64,000 bases of DNA from Alcaligenaceae bacterium. Its GTDB lineage: Bacteria; Pseudomonadota; Gammaproteobacteria; Burkholderiales; Burkholderiaceae_B. Location: positions 62,001 to 126,000 of the forward strand of contig JACCES010000006.1 in the NCBI GenBank assembly GCA_013416455.1. Direction: 5' to 3'. Made by a program: the position numbers and the translations under genes. This document shows, one piece after another, positions 7,762 through 19,262 of this stretch (position 1 is the first letter of the stretch; every line of letters begins with the position of its first letter). The notes under the pieces are model-generated. The model was given only the letters and a program-made list of their open reading frames with translations. It ran no database searches and was not told the DNA's origin.

Positions 7762-8670
7762 CTAGTCGTTTTCCCAGTATGCGGGTGAGGAATAATGGTT
7801 CTTCAACAGATCGAGAAACAGGCGTAGCCGCTGCGGCAGGTGCTTACGCTCGGGTATAAGGGCAAATATACCATTTGGCGGCGCGGCATATTCTTCGAGT
7901 ACCGCCACCAGACGGCCTTCTTCCAGGTCTTCGCGGACTTCCCACAACGACCTCCAGGCCAGGCCGATGCCTGCCAGCGTCCATTGGTGCAGTACGGAGC
8001 CGTCGCTGCAGGCAAGAGAGCCCTTGACCCGTATCGCCCGCAGCTGGCCGTTCTGGCTCAGCAGCCAGCCCTTTGCCTGGTTGCCTTGCTGGCCGAACGA
8101 CAGGCAGTTGTGCTCGGCAAGATCATCAGGAGTGTTGGGCCGGCCGTAGCGCTGCAGGTAGGCGGGGGCGGCGACGATCACGCGCTTGTTGTCCGCCAGC
8201 CGCATGCCGATGATGCGGGAATCTTCCAGCTCGCCTATGCGGATGGCGCAGTCGTAGCCTTCCTCGATGAGATCCACCAGACGGTCGCTGAGATCCAGGC
8301 TGATGGTGACGTCGGGATAGGCGCTGATGAAGTCCGGCAGCAGCGGCGCGATATGGCGGCGCCCGAAGCCGGCGGGAGCGCTCACGCGCAAATGGCCCGA
8401 GGGGCGGACGCTGCCCTGCGAGATGCGGGATTCGATGTCGTTCAGTTCGCGCAGGATGCGCTGTGCCTCTTCTAGGAAGGCGCTGCCTTCCGAAGTGAGG
8501 GACATGCGGCGGGTGGAGCGCACCAGCAGCTTGATTCCCAGGCGGGCTTCCAGGGCATTGATTCGCCGGCCCATCATGGCCGGCGCGATCCCTTCCTGCC
8601 GGGCGGCCGCCGACAGACTGCCCAACGTCGCGACGGCTACGAAGCTTTCCAGCTGCTTGAAGCGGCTCAT
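7762..8670 (-). CDS. LysR-family transcription regulator
   Basis: 302 residues. The N-terminal winged helix-turn-helix (about 1-60) reads MSRFKQLESFVAVATLGSLSAAARQEGIAP with the family's SLTSEG segment. It is followed by a substrate-binding domain starting near residue 92 (GHLRVSAPAGFGRRHIAPLL). The style resembles the DmlR/CrgA subgroup, in which many members are repressors or activators of nearby metabolic genes. It lies 22 bases downstream of mazF on the same strand and has no divergently transcribed partner, so its target cannot be told from context. The 280-bp gap between it and fnr shows the fnr promoter and nothing else recognisable. Confidence 0.85.
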   Translation of the reverse strand: MSRFKQLESFVAVATLGSLSAAARQEGIAPAMMGRRINALEARLGIKLLVRSTRRMSLTSEGSAFLEEAQRILRELNDIESRISQGSVRPSGHLRVSAPAGFGRRHIAPLLPDFISAYPDVTISLDLSDRLVDLIEEGYDCAIRIGELEDSRIIGMRLADNKRVIVAAPAYLQRYGRPNTPDDLAEHNCLSFGQQGNQAKGWLLSQNGQLRAIRVKGSLACSDGSVLHQWTLAGIGLAWRSLWEVREDLEEGRLVAVLEEYAAPPNGIFALIPERKHLPQRLRLFLDLLKNHYSSPAYWEND

Positions 8671-8692
8671 GCGGCACCGCGCGAAACGCTGA

Positions 8693-9031
8693 TCAACCCG
8701 GCAGGACGAGCGCCATCAGCTTGGCGCGCACGGTAGCCAGTTCTTCCGGACTCGCGCGCCCCTGGTGGCTGATCTTGATCTGGGGCCAGCCCAGACTCTT
8801 GACCTGGTCGGCCAGGACGGCCCGGCCGTCCGTGGCGGCCAGCGCCACTTCGAACGGATAACCTTTCGGATCGGCGGTGATGGCGCAGCACACCATGAGA
8901 CCGGCTTTCTTGTTGTAGGCGGCGGGACTGACGACGAGCGCCGGTTTGTAGTCGGGCCCGCTGTGGCCCCGCGGCAGCTCGAAGTGCACGTGGACGATGT
9001 CGCCGGCTTCGGGTGTATAGCGTTTGCTCAT
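8693..9031 (-). CDS. mazF: MazF-family endoribonuclease toxin
   Basis: 112 residues with the MazF/PemK fold signature: AGDIVHVHFE near the N-terminus, PALVVSPAAYNKKAGL, KGYPFEV and LADQVKSL. Toxins of this family cut mRNA at short motifs. Compared with E. coli MazF, the catalytic Thr52 appears kept (in ITADPKG), but the catalytic Arg29 aligns with Lys (DYKPALV instead of GHRPAVV), and the arginine after the SIAWR turn is replaced (SLGWPQIK). Activity may therefore be altered. The partner antitoxin lies 24 bases upstream. Confidence 0.87.
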   Translation of the reverse strand: MSKRYTPEAGDIVHVHFELPRGHSGPDYKPALVVSPAAYNKKAGLMVCCAITADPKGYPFEVALAATDGRAVLADQVKSLGWPQIKISHQGRASPEELATVRAKLMALVLPG

Positions 9032-9055
9032 GGTGCGTATGGGCCTCGGTCGGTG

Positions 9056-9280
9056 CTACATTGAGCCGAAATCGACTTCTGCATGGGTATTGGCCGGTTT
9101 GATGCCGCCCACCAGCTGCGTCAGCGTGTATTCCTGGGCCCGTACCGGCTGCAGCACCAGGTTTCCGCGTTCCACCCGCATTTCCATCAGGTCGTCGACC
9201 CCGACCCTGAGGGTCTTCAGCATAGAGGAGGGCAGACGGATCGCCGCGCTGTTGCCCCATTTCCTGATGACTCCGCGCAT
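9056..9280 (-). CDS. mazE: MazE-family antitoxin (AbrB/SpoVT-type DNA-binding)
   Basis: 74 residues. The N-terminal MRGVIRKWGNSAAIRLPSSM is the classic swapped-hairpin AbrB/MazE motif, used for operator binding and dimerisation; the C-terminal tail is acidic and would neutralise MazF. The ATG at 9280 follows GGAGCAAGC. An in-frame start 30 bases further upstream exists but has no ribosome site. It is first in a mazE-mazF pair and expected to autoregulate the pair. Confidence 0.88.
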   Translation of the reverse strand: MRGVIRKWGNSAAIRLPSSMLKTLRVGVDDLMEMRVERGNLVLQPVRAQEYTLTQLVGGIKPANTHAEVDFGSM

Positions 9281-9378
9281 GCTTGCTCCTTGATCAGATA
9301 TGGCGTCCACAGCTTAACAAGTTTCGACTCTGTGTCAACACCATCCGGGGCGCGACGGCCGGTTTTCGCGCCGGCGGC

Positions 9379-9406
9379 CTTGAAATGGGTGCGGACGGCC
9401 GCACAT
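9379..9406 (+). promoter_or_regulatory. Putative sigma-32 (heat-shock) promoter of clpB
   Basis: CTTGAAA at 9379-9385 matches the sigma-32 -35 consensus exactly. After 13 bases, CCGCACAT at 9399-9406 resembles the -10 consensus CCCCATNT. It lies 50-77 bases before the clpB ATG. ClpB genes are classic heat-shock genes, which supports the call. Confidence 0.6.
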
Positions 9407-9455
9407 TAATTGCATTCACGAATAGCCACGACCCCCATGGGGCGACAAGACAGCC

Positions 9456-12047
<2,592 letters not shown>

Positions 12048-12051
12048 GAAA

Positions 12052-12104
12052 AAAAGGGGGACAGGCCGCGATTTCGAAACAAAATCGTGGCCTGTCCCCC
12101 TTTT
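12052..12104. terminator. Bidirectional intrinsic terminator between clpB and queH
   Basis: An almost perfect palindrome with about 23-bp arms (12052-12074 with 12082-12104): AAAAGGGGGACAGGCC on the left pairs with GGCCTGTCCCCCTTTT on the right, with one G-T pair and a short loop. The flanking A-run and T-run give a U-tract in both directions, fitting two convergent genes. Confidence 0.93.
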
Positions 12105-12108
12105 CCGT

Positions 12109-12777
12109 TCAGGGCTGCTGGTCGTTTTCTTCCTGGCCGTAATACTTGACGCCGATCCTGATGCGTTCGCGGCCCTGCGACACCCGGTAGCGGTTGGTGT
12201 CGCGCAGCGAATATACGCAGCCGCAGTATTCCTGCTGGTAGAAATTTTCGCGCTTGCTGATCTCTATCATGCGCTGCGAGCCGCCGCCCTTGCGCCAGTT
12301 GTAGGTCCAGTAGAGCATGCCGGGATAGCGCGCCGCGGCGCGTTCACCGCAGCCATTGATCTGCTTCATGTCCTTCCAGCGCGAGATGCCCAGCGAACTG
12401 GAGATGGTGTCGTAGCCGTTCTCGAAGGCATAAAGCGCCGTGCGCTCGAAGCGCATGTCGAAGCAGGCCGTGCACCGGATGCCGCGTTCGGGTTCGTCTT
12501 CCATTCCCTTCACCCGCTCGAACCAGTTGTCGCGATCATAGTCGGCATCGATGAACTCGATGCCATTGGCCTCGGCGAAACGGATGTTCTCGTTCTTGCG
12601 GATTTCGTATTCCCGATCGGGATGGATGTTCGGGTTGTAGAAATAGATGGCATAGTCGATGCCCGAAGCCGTCATGGCTTCCATGACCTCGCCCGAACAG
12701 GGCGCGCAGCAGGAATGCAGCAGCACCTTGCTGCGGTTGTCGGGCAGAGTGAGTACGGGACGCTGGGATTCGCTCAT
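12109..12777 (-). CDS. queH: Epoxyqueuosine reductase QueH
   Basis: 222 residues of the QueH family (formerly DUF208), which performs the last step of queuosine tRNA modification without cobalamin. Visible signatures are the N-terminal [13 protein letters not shown], the central RCTACFDMR and the C-terminal QEYCGCVYS; the paired cysteines hold the iron-sulfur and adjacent iron sites. Stand-alone gene, convergent with clpB. A 7-bp-arm hairpin (12786-12805) lies just before its start codon. Confidence 0.93.
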   Translation of the reverse strand: MSESQRPVLTLPDNRSKVLLHSCCAPCSGEVMEAMTASGIDYAIYFYNPNIHPDREYEIRKNENIRFAEANGIEFIDADYDRDNWFERVKGMEDEPERGIRCTACFDMRFERTALYAFENGYDTISSSLGISRWKDMKQINGCGERAAARYPGMLYWTYNWRKGGGSQRMIEISKRENFYQQEYCGCVYSLRDTNRYRVSQGRERIRIGVKYYGQEENDQQP

Positions 12778-13075
12778 GGTATCTGGCCCGCCCTGCGGGG
12801 CGGGCGGTATCTATTCAGTATGGAGTCCATTTTAGTCCGGCGGCGCGGGAAGCCCAAATGCGGGGTCGTCCGCGCAGTTGCCATCCAGTGCCATGGCCAG
12901 CAGGCCCCATACCGCGCACCCGTCCCGGCTAAGAAAATCTCGTTCGACCGTGGGGACGGACGCCGGCCGCAACACCCGCATTGCCTGGATGCGTGACGTC
13001 CCCCTTTACCGGGGACTCTTGGCGTGTCCTGATCATCATTCGTCACCGGAAACGTCGTCCGGCAATTCCAATCGC
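12778..13075. other. Gene-free stretch upstream of queH
   Basis: About 300 bases with no supportable gene: the open frames here have no ribosome site or recognisable product. The only clear structure is a perfect hairpin with arms GCCCGCC (12786-12792) and GGCGGGC (12799-12805) in the queH leader, flanked by a short direct repeat GGTATCT. It lacks preQ1-riboswitch features. Confidence 0.6.
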
Positions 13076-13346
13076 TAGGGCCTGTTCACGCTAAAAGGTG
13101 CCTTGCATGAGTACGCAAACAGGTGGATGACAAGGCGCAAAGCGCAGCCGTGGCCAGGCCCACGGCGAGCATTTGCAACGCAGGCAGACGCGTGTTTACG
13201 CACTCACCCTGCGGGCTGGCAGGTCATCGAACGCCAAGCGTTGTTGCGGAGACCTTGCGTGGGGCGGCCACGCGGCGGCCTGCACGCCTAGCCTGGCGTT
13301 CGATGACCTGCCAGTGCAAGGCACCTTTTAGCGTGAACAGGCCCTA
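13076..13346. mobile_element. MITE-like palindromic element with perfect 32-bp terminal inverted repeats
   Basis: The ends 13076-13107 and 13315-13346 are perfect inverted repeats of 32 bp (left end TAGGGCCTGTTCACGCTAAA). A second perfect 21-bp inverted pair is nested inside at 13216-13236 and 13294-13314; the inner and outer right arms are contiguous while the left arms are 108 bp apart. If the outermost TA is a target duplication, the element is 267 bp flanked by TA, as in IS630/mariner-type insertions. It encodes nothing recognisable, so it would need a transposase in trans. It sits between queH and a Bug-receptor gene. Confidence 0.75.
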
Positions 13347-13357
13347 AGGTTGAACCC

Positions 13358-14347
13358 CTATTCGAGCTGGATTCCGGATGCCTCGATCACCCGCTTCCAT
13401 TTTTCATAATCGCGCATAATAATCTGCTCGAACTCGGCGAGAGTGGCCACCATCGGCTCCGCCCCTTCTGTAATCAGCTGCTTTTGAACCGTCGGGGAAG
13501 AGACCGCTTTTCGGATTTCCTCGTTGATTCTGCCAACCACTTCTTCCGGGGTGTTCTTCGGCGCAAACATCCCGTACCAGACAACCACTTCGAACTCCGG
13601 CAAGCCGGATTCGACCACTGTCGGCAAATCAGGAAACTGTTTTGCCCGATTGAGGCTGGTGACAGCCAAAGGTTTGATCCGGTCGCCGTCGAGGGCGGCC
13701 TGGAGGGATGGGATATTCGCTATGAGGAATTGCGACTCGCCCCGCATCAAGCTCAGCGCGGCCGGGGAACTTCCCTTGTAGGCGATATGCTGGGCATGCA
13801 CCCCGGTTTGCATCTTGAACAGCTCCCCGGCCAGATGGTGGGACGTACCCACCCCGGCGGAACCGTAATTGATGGATCCCGGCCGACTCTTCGCATACTC
13901 GATGAATTCCTGCAACGTAGACACATCGAGGTCGGCGGGAACCGCGAATATGCTGGGAGTCGACGAAATGGCGCCGGCCGGCATCAAATCCTCGAGCGGA
14001 TTGACCGACATCTTGGTATAGAGGCTGGGATTGATGCTGATCGTGCTGACCGAGCCTATCATCAGCGTGTACCCGTCAGGGCTGGCACGGGCGACGTACT
14101 CGGTACCGATGATGCCCCCGGCCCCTGGCTTGTTTTCCACAACGACGGTTTGGCCCGTGTTCTTGGTCATCTCCGCCGCAATGACCCTAGCCATGATGTC
14201 GGTGCCGCCCCCTGGCGTGAAAGGCACCACGAGCCTGATCTGGCGGGCTGGATAGTCGGCTGCGGCGGCATGCGACGCCCCCATTGCCAGGGCCAGCACG
14301 GACATGGCCAGACACTTCCAGATTGCACGCTGTCTCATCGTCTCCAT
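13358..14347 (-). CDS. Tripartite tricarboxylate transporter (Bug/TctC) substrate-binding receptor
   Basis: 329 residues. An N-terminal signal peptide (about 1-30, cleaved after SHAAA) is followed by the TctC pattern: YPARQIRLVVPFTPGGGTDIMAR, the QTVVVENKPGAGGIIG loop, the DGYTLMIG strand and PTVVESGLPEFEVVVWYG near the C-terminus. These periplasmic receptors bind carboxylates or similar small anions and are greatly amplified in Bordetella and its relatives. No TctA or TctB membrane genes adjoin it, so it is an orphan receptor. It lies 106 bases downstream of a ComA-like gene on the same strand. A second ATG nine bases inside is an alternative start. Confidence 0.92.
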   Translation of the reverse strand: METMRQRAIWKCLAMSVLALAMGASHAAAADYPARQIRLVVPFTPGGGTDIMARVIAAEMTKNTGQTVVVENKPGAGGIIGTEYVARASPDGYTLMIGSVSTISINPSLYTKMSVNPLEDLMPAGAISSTPSIFAVPADLDVSTLQEFIEYAKSRPGSINYGSAGVGTSHHLAGELFKMQTGVHAQHIAYKGSSPAALSLMRGESQFLIANIPSLQAALDGDRIKPLAVTSLNRAKQFPDLPTVVESGLPEFEVVVWYGMFAPKNTPEEVVGRINEEIRKAVSSPTVQKQLITEGAEPMVATLAEFEQIIMRDYEKWKRVIEASGIQLE

Positions 14348-14453
14348 CCTTTTTCATGAATAGGGCGGCCGGGCGCCGTTCATATGGGATTCCGGCTGAG
14401 CTGAGCTTATGCCCCCGAGACGGGACGCTCGCCGTGCGGCGGACGTCCTGATC

Positions 14454-15380
14454 TCACAGGTGAAGCGCTTCGCTCCACCACGCATAATCAGGCGCTCTGT
14501 CATTTTCCAGAGCGCGAATCCACGGATAGTCGCCCGCCTGGCCGAATCCATGAACGGGATGGCTGCCGGAGCGCAACGCTTCCAGATATCCCAGCTCTTC
14601 GAGACGGGCGTTTCCGATATTGACCTCGGGGCCAAACAGCGTCATGAGCCAGAATTGAAGTACGCGGCGATTCAGTAGCGGGCGGAGCGAAGAGACTTCG
14701 AACATGATGCGGTCCGGCCCGATTTCCTTGGCAAGCCGGACCACTTGTTCCGTTCCCTTGTGGCGCTTGGCGAGCAGTTCTTCGGGATTGTCGCCCATCA
14801 CTCTGCGCAATAGATGGCCTTCCCAGTACACCCGCTCCGCGCCGGCATCCAACAGGGCGCGAAACTCGTTCAGCGTTGCTTGCTCATCGATTTCTTCCTC
14901 ACTCTTGCGCGTAGCGTCGTTTTCGGGAAATTTCTTGCCCACTTCCCCGAATACTGCGAAACCAAGCTCGCGCGCCTTGTGGATGAACTCGACTTCGCTG
15001 CCCAGATCGCGCTCGGCCGTGGTCGCCGTGCTCGATACCTCGATGACATTGAATCCCAGGTCCGCCAGGCGCGGCATAACCTCATTCTCGATACGCTGGA
15101 TGCGCGCCACTTCCATGAAAATACCGCCGGGCTGGACGCGTACGTCATGATCCAGATATGCCTTGATCTTTTCGCGAATCACGCTTTCTGGAGCTCGAAG
15201 GTGGGGATCCCATATCTTGACCACATCGAGGTACTGGCCGAACTGGTCGAGCATTCCCTTGACGAAGGAAACCGGCCAGCCGTTGTCCATGACCATGGTC
15301 AGACCGCCCGTCCGTGGTTTGACAGAACGGTTCGGCCAATCGATGCCAAGATATTGATGAAGATTATTTGCCATTTCCAT
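14454..15380 (-). CDS. ComA-like phosphosulfolactate synthase family protein
   Basis: 308 residues with the ComA (PF02679) layout of a TIM barrel. VKPRTGGLTMVMDNG near residue 20 matches the family's KPR-x-GLTMV-D motif, then KIWDPHL, PGGIFMEVARIQ, NVIEVSS, LLDAGAERVYWEG and the C-terminal GPEVNIGNARLEELGYLEALRSG. The founding enzyme adds sulfite to phosphoenolpyruvate to make phosphosulfolactate (coenzyme M pathway in methanogens; sulfolactate in spore formers). The length and core motifs fit, but several positions differ, so the substrate may be different. It sits between a transporter receptor gene and a divergent CysB-like regulator. Confidence 0.82.
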   Translation of the reverse strand: MEMANNLHQYLGIDWPNRSVKPRTGGLTMVMDNGWPVSFVKGMLDQFGQYLDVVKIWDPHLRAPESVIREKIKAYLDHDVRVQPGGIFMEVARIQRIENEVMPRLADLGFNVIEVSSTATTAERDLGSEVEFIHKARELGFAVFGEVGKKFPENDATRKSEEEIDEQATLNEFRALLDAGAERVYWEGHLLRRVMGDNPEELLAKRHKGTEQVVRLAKEIGPDRIMFEVSSLRPLLNRRVLQFWLMTLFGPEVNIGNARLEELGYLEALRSGSHPVHGFGQAGDYPWIRALENDRAPDYAWWSEALHL

Positions 15381-15456
15381 CCCTTCGAATGATTCACCCT
15401 GGCCCCACTTTAGTTCTTGTTGACTATACGATCAAAGAATAAAATGGAATCAAATC

Positions 15457-15471
15457 ATTCATAAATTGAAT
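15457..15471. promoter_or_regulatory. Putative LysR-type operator between the ComA-like gene and its regulator
   Basis: ATTCATAAATTGAAT is a perfect palindrome of 5-bp arms and contains a T-N11-A core typical of LysR regulators. It ends five bases before the regulator's ATG and lies about 80 bases upstream of the divergent ComA-like gene, a usual activation distance. On the minus strand TTGATT and TATAGT are candidate promoter hexamers for the ComA-like gene. Confidence 0.45.
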
Positions 15472-15476
15472 AGCTA

Positions 15477-16364
15477 ATGAAGCTACATGAACTGCGTTCG
15501 ATCCGCGCCGTAGTGGAAACAGGGTTCAGCGTGACGGCCGCGGCGGAAGTCCTGCATACCTCTCAACCCGGCATCAGCAGGCATGTCCAGCAGGCCGAGC
15601 GTTATCTGGCGGTCGAACTGTTCACCAGGGTCAAGAATCGGCTGACAGGGTTGACGCCCGCCGGCCAGGTGCTTGTGCCGATGATCATTCAGGTTCTGGA
15701 TCAGCTCGAAGGTGTGCGCCGTGTGGCCGGGCAGTTCAACAGCGGCGACCAAGGGCAGCTTACCGTCGCCACTTCACATACGCATGCACGGTATCTGTTG
15801 CCGCCCGTCATTGAGGCGTTCATACGCTCTTTTCCCCAGGTGCGTTTGACCCTGCGGCAAGGTTATGGCGCGCAAATCGCCGCCTGGCTGCAGTCCGGCG
15901 AGGCCGATCTTTCCATATCGTCCGCACCGCAGCAACGCTATTCAGGCTTGAGCTTTCGCCGGATCGGCAAGATGAGGCGTATTGTCCTCACGGCGGCGGA
16001 GCATCCTCTGCTGAAAGCCGAGCCCCTGACACTACAAAGCATAGTGGCCTATCCCATCATTACCTACAGTCCCGAATTTGCCGCTTACAGCCAGATCATG
16101 GCCGCTTTCGAGGCCGCCGGCTTGAGGCCGACCATAGCGTTGAGCACCGGGGATACCGATACGATCAAGACCTACACCGTGTGCGGTCTTGGCGTGGCCA
16201 TTGTGGCCGACTCCGCATTCGAGCCGCAACGTGACCAAGGCCTTTGCGCGATCGACGCCGGGCACTTGTTTCCTTCCACAAACATTGTGCTGGGCATGAG
16301 CAAAGAGCGCGAACCGACGTTCCACGCCTTGAAATTGATCGAGCTGCTCAAGTCTATCCCTTGA
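15477..16364 (+). CDS. CysB/Cbl-like LysR-family regulator
   Basis: 295 residues. The N-terminal helix-turn-helix reads LRSIRAVVETGFSVTAAAEVLHTSQPGISRH. The effector domain carries features of the CysB/Cbl branch: LTLRQGYGAQIAAWLQSGEADLSI (CysB has LRQGTPxQI), DTDTIKTYTVCGLGVAIVA (CysB has DxDVIKTYVxLGLGVGI) and a late IDAGHLF segment. CysB and Cbl control sulfur and sulfonate assimilation, sensing acetylserine or APS. Transcribed away from the ComA-like gene, which makes that gene the likely target. This placement supports a sulfur-related role for the locus. Confidence 0.86.
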   Translation: MKLHELRSIRAVVETGFSVTAAAEVLHTSQPGISRHVQQAERYLAVELFTRVKNRLTGLTPAGQVLVPMIIQVLDQLEGVRRVAGQFNSGDQGQLTVATSHTHARYLLPPVIEAFIRSFPQVRLTLRQGYGAQIAAWLQSGEADLSISSAPQQRYSGLSFRRIGKMRRIVLTAAEHPLLKAEPLTLQSIVAYPIITYSPEFAAYSQIMAAFEAAGLRPTIALSTGDTDTIKTYTVCGLGVAIVADSAFEPQRDQGLCAIDAGHLFPSTNIVLGMSKEREPTFHALKLIELLKSIP

Positions 16365-16431
16365 GCAGCCTTGCCTGCTCCATAGGCCTGCGTCGAGCGT
16401 CATGGTTCAAGTCGGACAGACAGCGGCTCTT

Positions 16432-19203
16432 TCAACCCCCGATCACCATTCCCCACAGCCGCCGCACGGCATCCCGTTCTTCCAGCAACTGGCCGCTGGG
16501 CACTCTTGCCTTGTCCGCCCCTTGCAGGCGCAGCGCATGCTGGCGGCGGCGCAGCAGCCGGTAGGCGTCGGCGACCTGCCCGGCGAGCTGGGCTGGGATC
16601 AGGCCGGCATCCGCGGCCAGGCCCAGCAGGGCGATGTTGCCGAGGTTCCGCAGCAGGGCGGGGTGTTCGCGCGCATGCAGCAGCACCAGGTACTGCGTGA
16701 TGAATTCGATATCCACCATGCCGCCCGGGTCGTGCTTGAGGTCGAAATCGCCGCCATGGTTGGGGTGGCCGGCGCGTATCTTGTCGCGCATTTCCTGCAC
16801 GGCGGCGCGCAGTTCCCCGGGGTCGCGTTCCCGCAGCAGGATCTCGTGGCGTATCCGTTCGAAACGTTCCCCCAGTTCCGGGTCGCCGGCACAGTAGCGG
16901 GCACGGGTCAGGGCCTGGTGCTCCCAGATCCAGGCATGTTCGCGCTGGTAGCGGGCAAAGCCTTCGAACGATACCGCCAGCAGTCCGGCTTCGCCGTCCG
17001 GACGCAGGCGAAGATCGACGTCATAGAGCCGGCCCGAAGACGTCATGGTAGACAGCCAGGACACCATGCGCCGCCCCAGCTTCATGTAGCGTTCGGGGGC
17101 ATCGTCATCGGGGTCTTCGTAGAGGAAGACGAGATCCAGATCGGAGGCATAGCCGATTTCCTTGCCGCCCAGCTTGCCGTAGGCGATCACGGCGAAGCGG
17201 GCGGGAGCGGCGGTCGCCGGAGCGCCGCGCGGCTGGACCAGCGGCCAAGTGCGCCGGATCGTCTCGGCCAGCAGCAGATCGGCCAGTTCCGACAGGCGGT
17301 CGGCCAGGGCCTCGACCGTCAAACGCCCTTCGAGATCCTGCGCCAGCAGCTGGAAACTGACCTGATGCTGGAAATCCCGCATGAGATTCATCTGTTTTTC
17401 GATGTCGGGCTTGCCATCGGGCAGGACGGAAGCGTCGAGTTCGCGCGAGAGCTGCTGGCCGATTTCCTTGAAGTCCGGCGCTTCCATGAGGCTGTGCCAT
17501 TCGATGAGGCTGTCCAGCAGCACCGGGTAGCGTGTCAGGAATTGCGATGCCCAGGGGCTGGCGCTTACGATGCGCGTCACTCTGGCCAGGATTTCGGGAT
17601 ATTCGGCCAATAGCGCCAGGTAGGCGCTGCGCTGGGCAATGTGCTCCACCAGTTCGAACAGTCGGGAGGCGGTGGCGGCCGGGGCTTCGGTGCCGGCGGC
17701 GGCGGTGAGCAGGGCGGGCAGCAGTTTGTCCATGCGCTTGCGGCTGACATTGGGCAGGCTGCGGATCCGGTGGCTGCCCAGCATCGCGTCCAGCCGCTGG
17801 CACACGGCGTCGGCGTCGCCGCCCAGGCGTTCACGGATGAGCTCGGGGGTGATGTCCGCGGGCGCCTCTTCCGGCACCGGGGCGTCGGCGGAAGGAGGGG
17901 TGGGCGTGGAAACCCCGGCGATGCGAAAGGCGTCGCGGAAGGCCGCGCCGACATGCTGGCGGTGCGATTTCAGAGCCGCCTCGAAATCGTCGCGCGTCAT
18001 GCCCATGGCCGCCGCCAGCCCCGCCTGCTGCGCTGGATCGTGCGGCAGCAAATGGGTCTGTTCGTCTTCCCGGTATTGCAGCATGTGCTCGACCCGCCGC
18101 AGGAACAGATAGGCTTCTTCCAGCCTTTGGGCCACGTCATCGTCGATGACGCCCGAGGTTCTCTGGCAGCGCAGCGCCGACAGCAGGTTGGCCCGCTGCA
18201 GAGACGGCATGCGGCCCCCCCGTATCAGCTGGGTGAGCTGCACCACGAATTCGATCTCGCGGATGCCGCCTTCCCCCAGCTTGATGTTGTGGATGGCGTC
18301 CACGCCGCTGCGTGCCAGCGCGCGCCGCTGCCAGTCCTGCCGGATGCGTTCGCGCAGCTCGCGCAGCGAGGACAAGGCATCGAAATCGAAATACTTGCGG
18401 TAGACGAAGGGAGTGCGCAGGGATTCGAGGTGCTGCCATTGCGCGGTGGGTTCGCTGCCTTCGAAGGCCTGCACCCGCAGGCCGCGGGCCTTTATCCAGG
18501 CATAGCGTTCCCATTCTCGGCCTTGCACCACCAGATAGTTTTCCAGGGCATCCAGGCTCCAGGCCAGCGGCCCGGAGTCGCCGTCGGGCCGCAGGCGCAG
18601 ATCAGTGCGGAAGACCTGCCCGTCGGCGTCGATTTCGGAAAGCACCGGCATCATGCGCTGGGTGAGGCGGGCATAGAACTCATGATGGCTGATGGGCCGC
18701 CGGCCGGAGGTTTCGCCGTCTTCGCCATAGAGCATGATGAGATCGATGTCGGACGATACGTTCAGCTCGCGCCCCCCGAGCTTGCCCATCCCCAGGATGA
18801 TCATTTCCTGAGGTTGGCCGGTTTCGGGATCCAGCGGCGCGCCGTGCGTGTCGGCCAGGTCGTGGGCCACGCTGCGATAGGCCTGGGCCACCGCCATGTC
18901 GGCCAGCGCCGACATGGCGCCGACGATCTCGGGCAGGGCGGCCGCGCCGGCGATGTCGCGCACCATCAGGGCATGGAAAACCCGCTGGCGCAGCTGGCGC
19001 AATATACGCCGGATTGCATCATTCGCCATCGCCTGCGCGGGCGTGCCGCCCAGTTCGATGAACCACTGCTGCAGGCGGTGCCGGTCCAGCGGTTGGGTGG
19101 CGGCTTCTTCGAGCCAATGGCCGAAGCCGGGATGGGCGTCGACTTTGCGGCGCAATGCGCCCGACCAGGCGAGGGCCGGCTCTAATATAATGGTTCGCGT
19201 CAT
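16432..19203 (-). CDS. glnE: Bifunctional glutamine synthetase adenylyltransferase/deadenylylase
   Basis: 923 residues from the ATG at 19203. Two nucleotidyltransferase domains are visible: the N-terminal one with [20 protein letters not shown] (about residues 137-156; adenylyl-removing) and the C-terminal one with [19 protein letters not shown] (about 670-690; adenylylating), separated by a regulatory linker. GlnE modifies glutamine synthetase in response to PII proteins. The open frame extends further to 19338 but crosses the divergent yhdP start, so the internal ATG was preferred; no clear Shine-Dalgarno precedes it. Confidence 0.94.
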   Translation of the reverse strand: MTRTIILEPALAWSGALRRKVDAHPGFGHWLEEAATQPLDRHRLQQWFIELGGTPAQAMANDAIRRILRQLRQRVFHALMVRDIAGAAALPEIVGAMSALADMAVAQAYRSVAHDLADTHGAPLDPETGQPQEMIILGMGKLGGRELNVSSDIDLIMLYGEDGETSGRRPISHHEFYARLTQRMMPVLSEIDADGQVFRTDLRLRPDGDSGPLAWSLDALENYLVVQGREWERYAWIKARGLRVQAFEGSEPTAQWQHLESLRTPFVYRKYFDFDALSSLRELRERIRQDWQRRALARSGVDAIHNIKLGEGGIREIEFVVQLTQLIRGGRMPSLQRANLLSALRCQRTSGVIDDDVAQRLEEAYLFLRRVEHMLQYREDEQTHLLPHDPAQQAGLAAAMGMTRDDFEAALKSHRQHVGAAFRDAFRIAGVSTPTPPSADAPVPEEAPADITPELIRERLGGDADAVCQRLDAMLGSHRIRSLPNVSRKRMDKLLPALLTAAAGTEAPAATASRLFELVEHIAQRSAYLALLAEYPEILARVTRIVSASPWASQFLTRYPVLLDSLIEWHSLMEAPDFKEIGQQLSRELDASVLPDGKPDIEKQMNLMRDFQHQVSFQLLAQDLEGRLTVEALADRLSELADLLLAETIRRTWPLVQPRGAPATAAPARFAVIAYGKLGGKEIGYASDLDLVFLYEDPDDDAPERYMKLGRRMVSWLSTMTSSGRLYDVDLRLRPDGEAGLLAVSFEGFARYQREHAWIWEHQALTRARYCAGDPELGERFERIRHEILLRERDPGELRAAVQEMRDKIRAGHPNHGGDFDLKHDPGGMVDIEFITQYLVLLHAREHPALLRNLGNIALLGLAADAGLIPAQLAGQVADAYRLLRRRQHALRLQGADKARVPSGQLLEERDAVRRLWGMVIGG

Positions 19204-19262
19204 AACGAGGAAACAAATCCGGAAGGGGCGGCACAAGCCCGAAAAGATACTGCAAACCGTCC

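Noticed and set aside
12786-12805. Hairpin before queH as a preQ1 riboswitch.
   Set aside because: Only a simple GC stem is present; no A-rich tail or pseudoknot partner typical of preQ1 riboswitches is seen.
13103-13347. Small open frames inside the palindromic element.
   Set aside because: They arise from the inverted repeats, overlap each other in different phases and lack ribosome sites.
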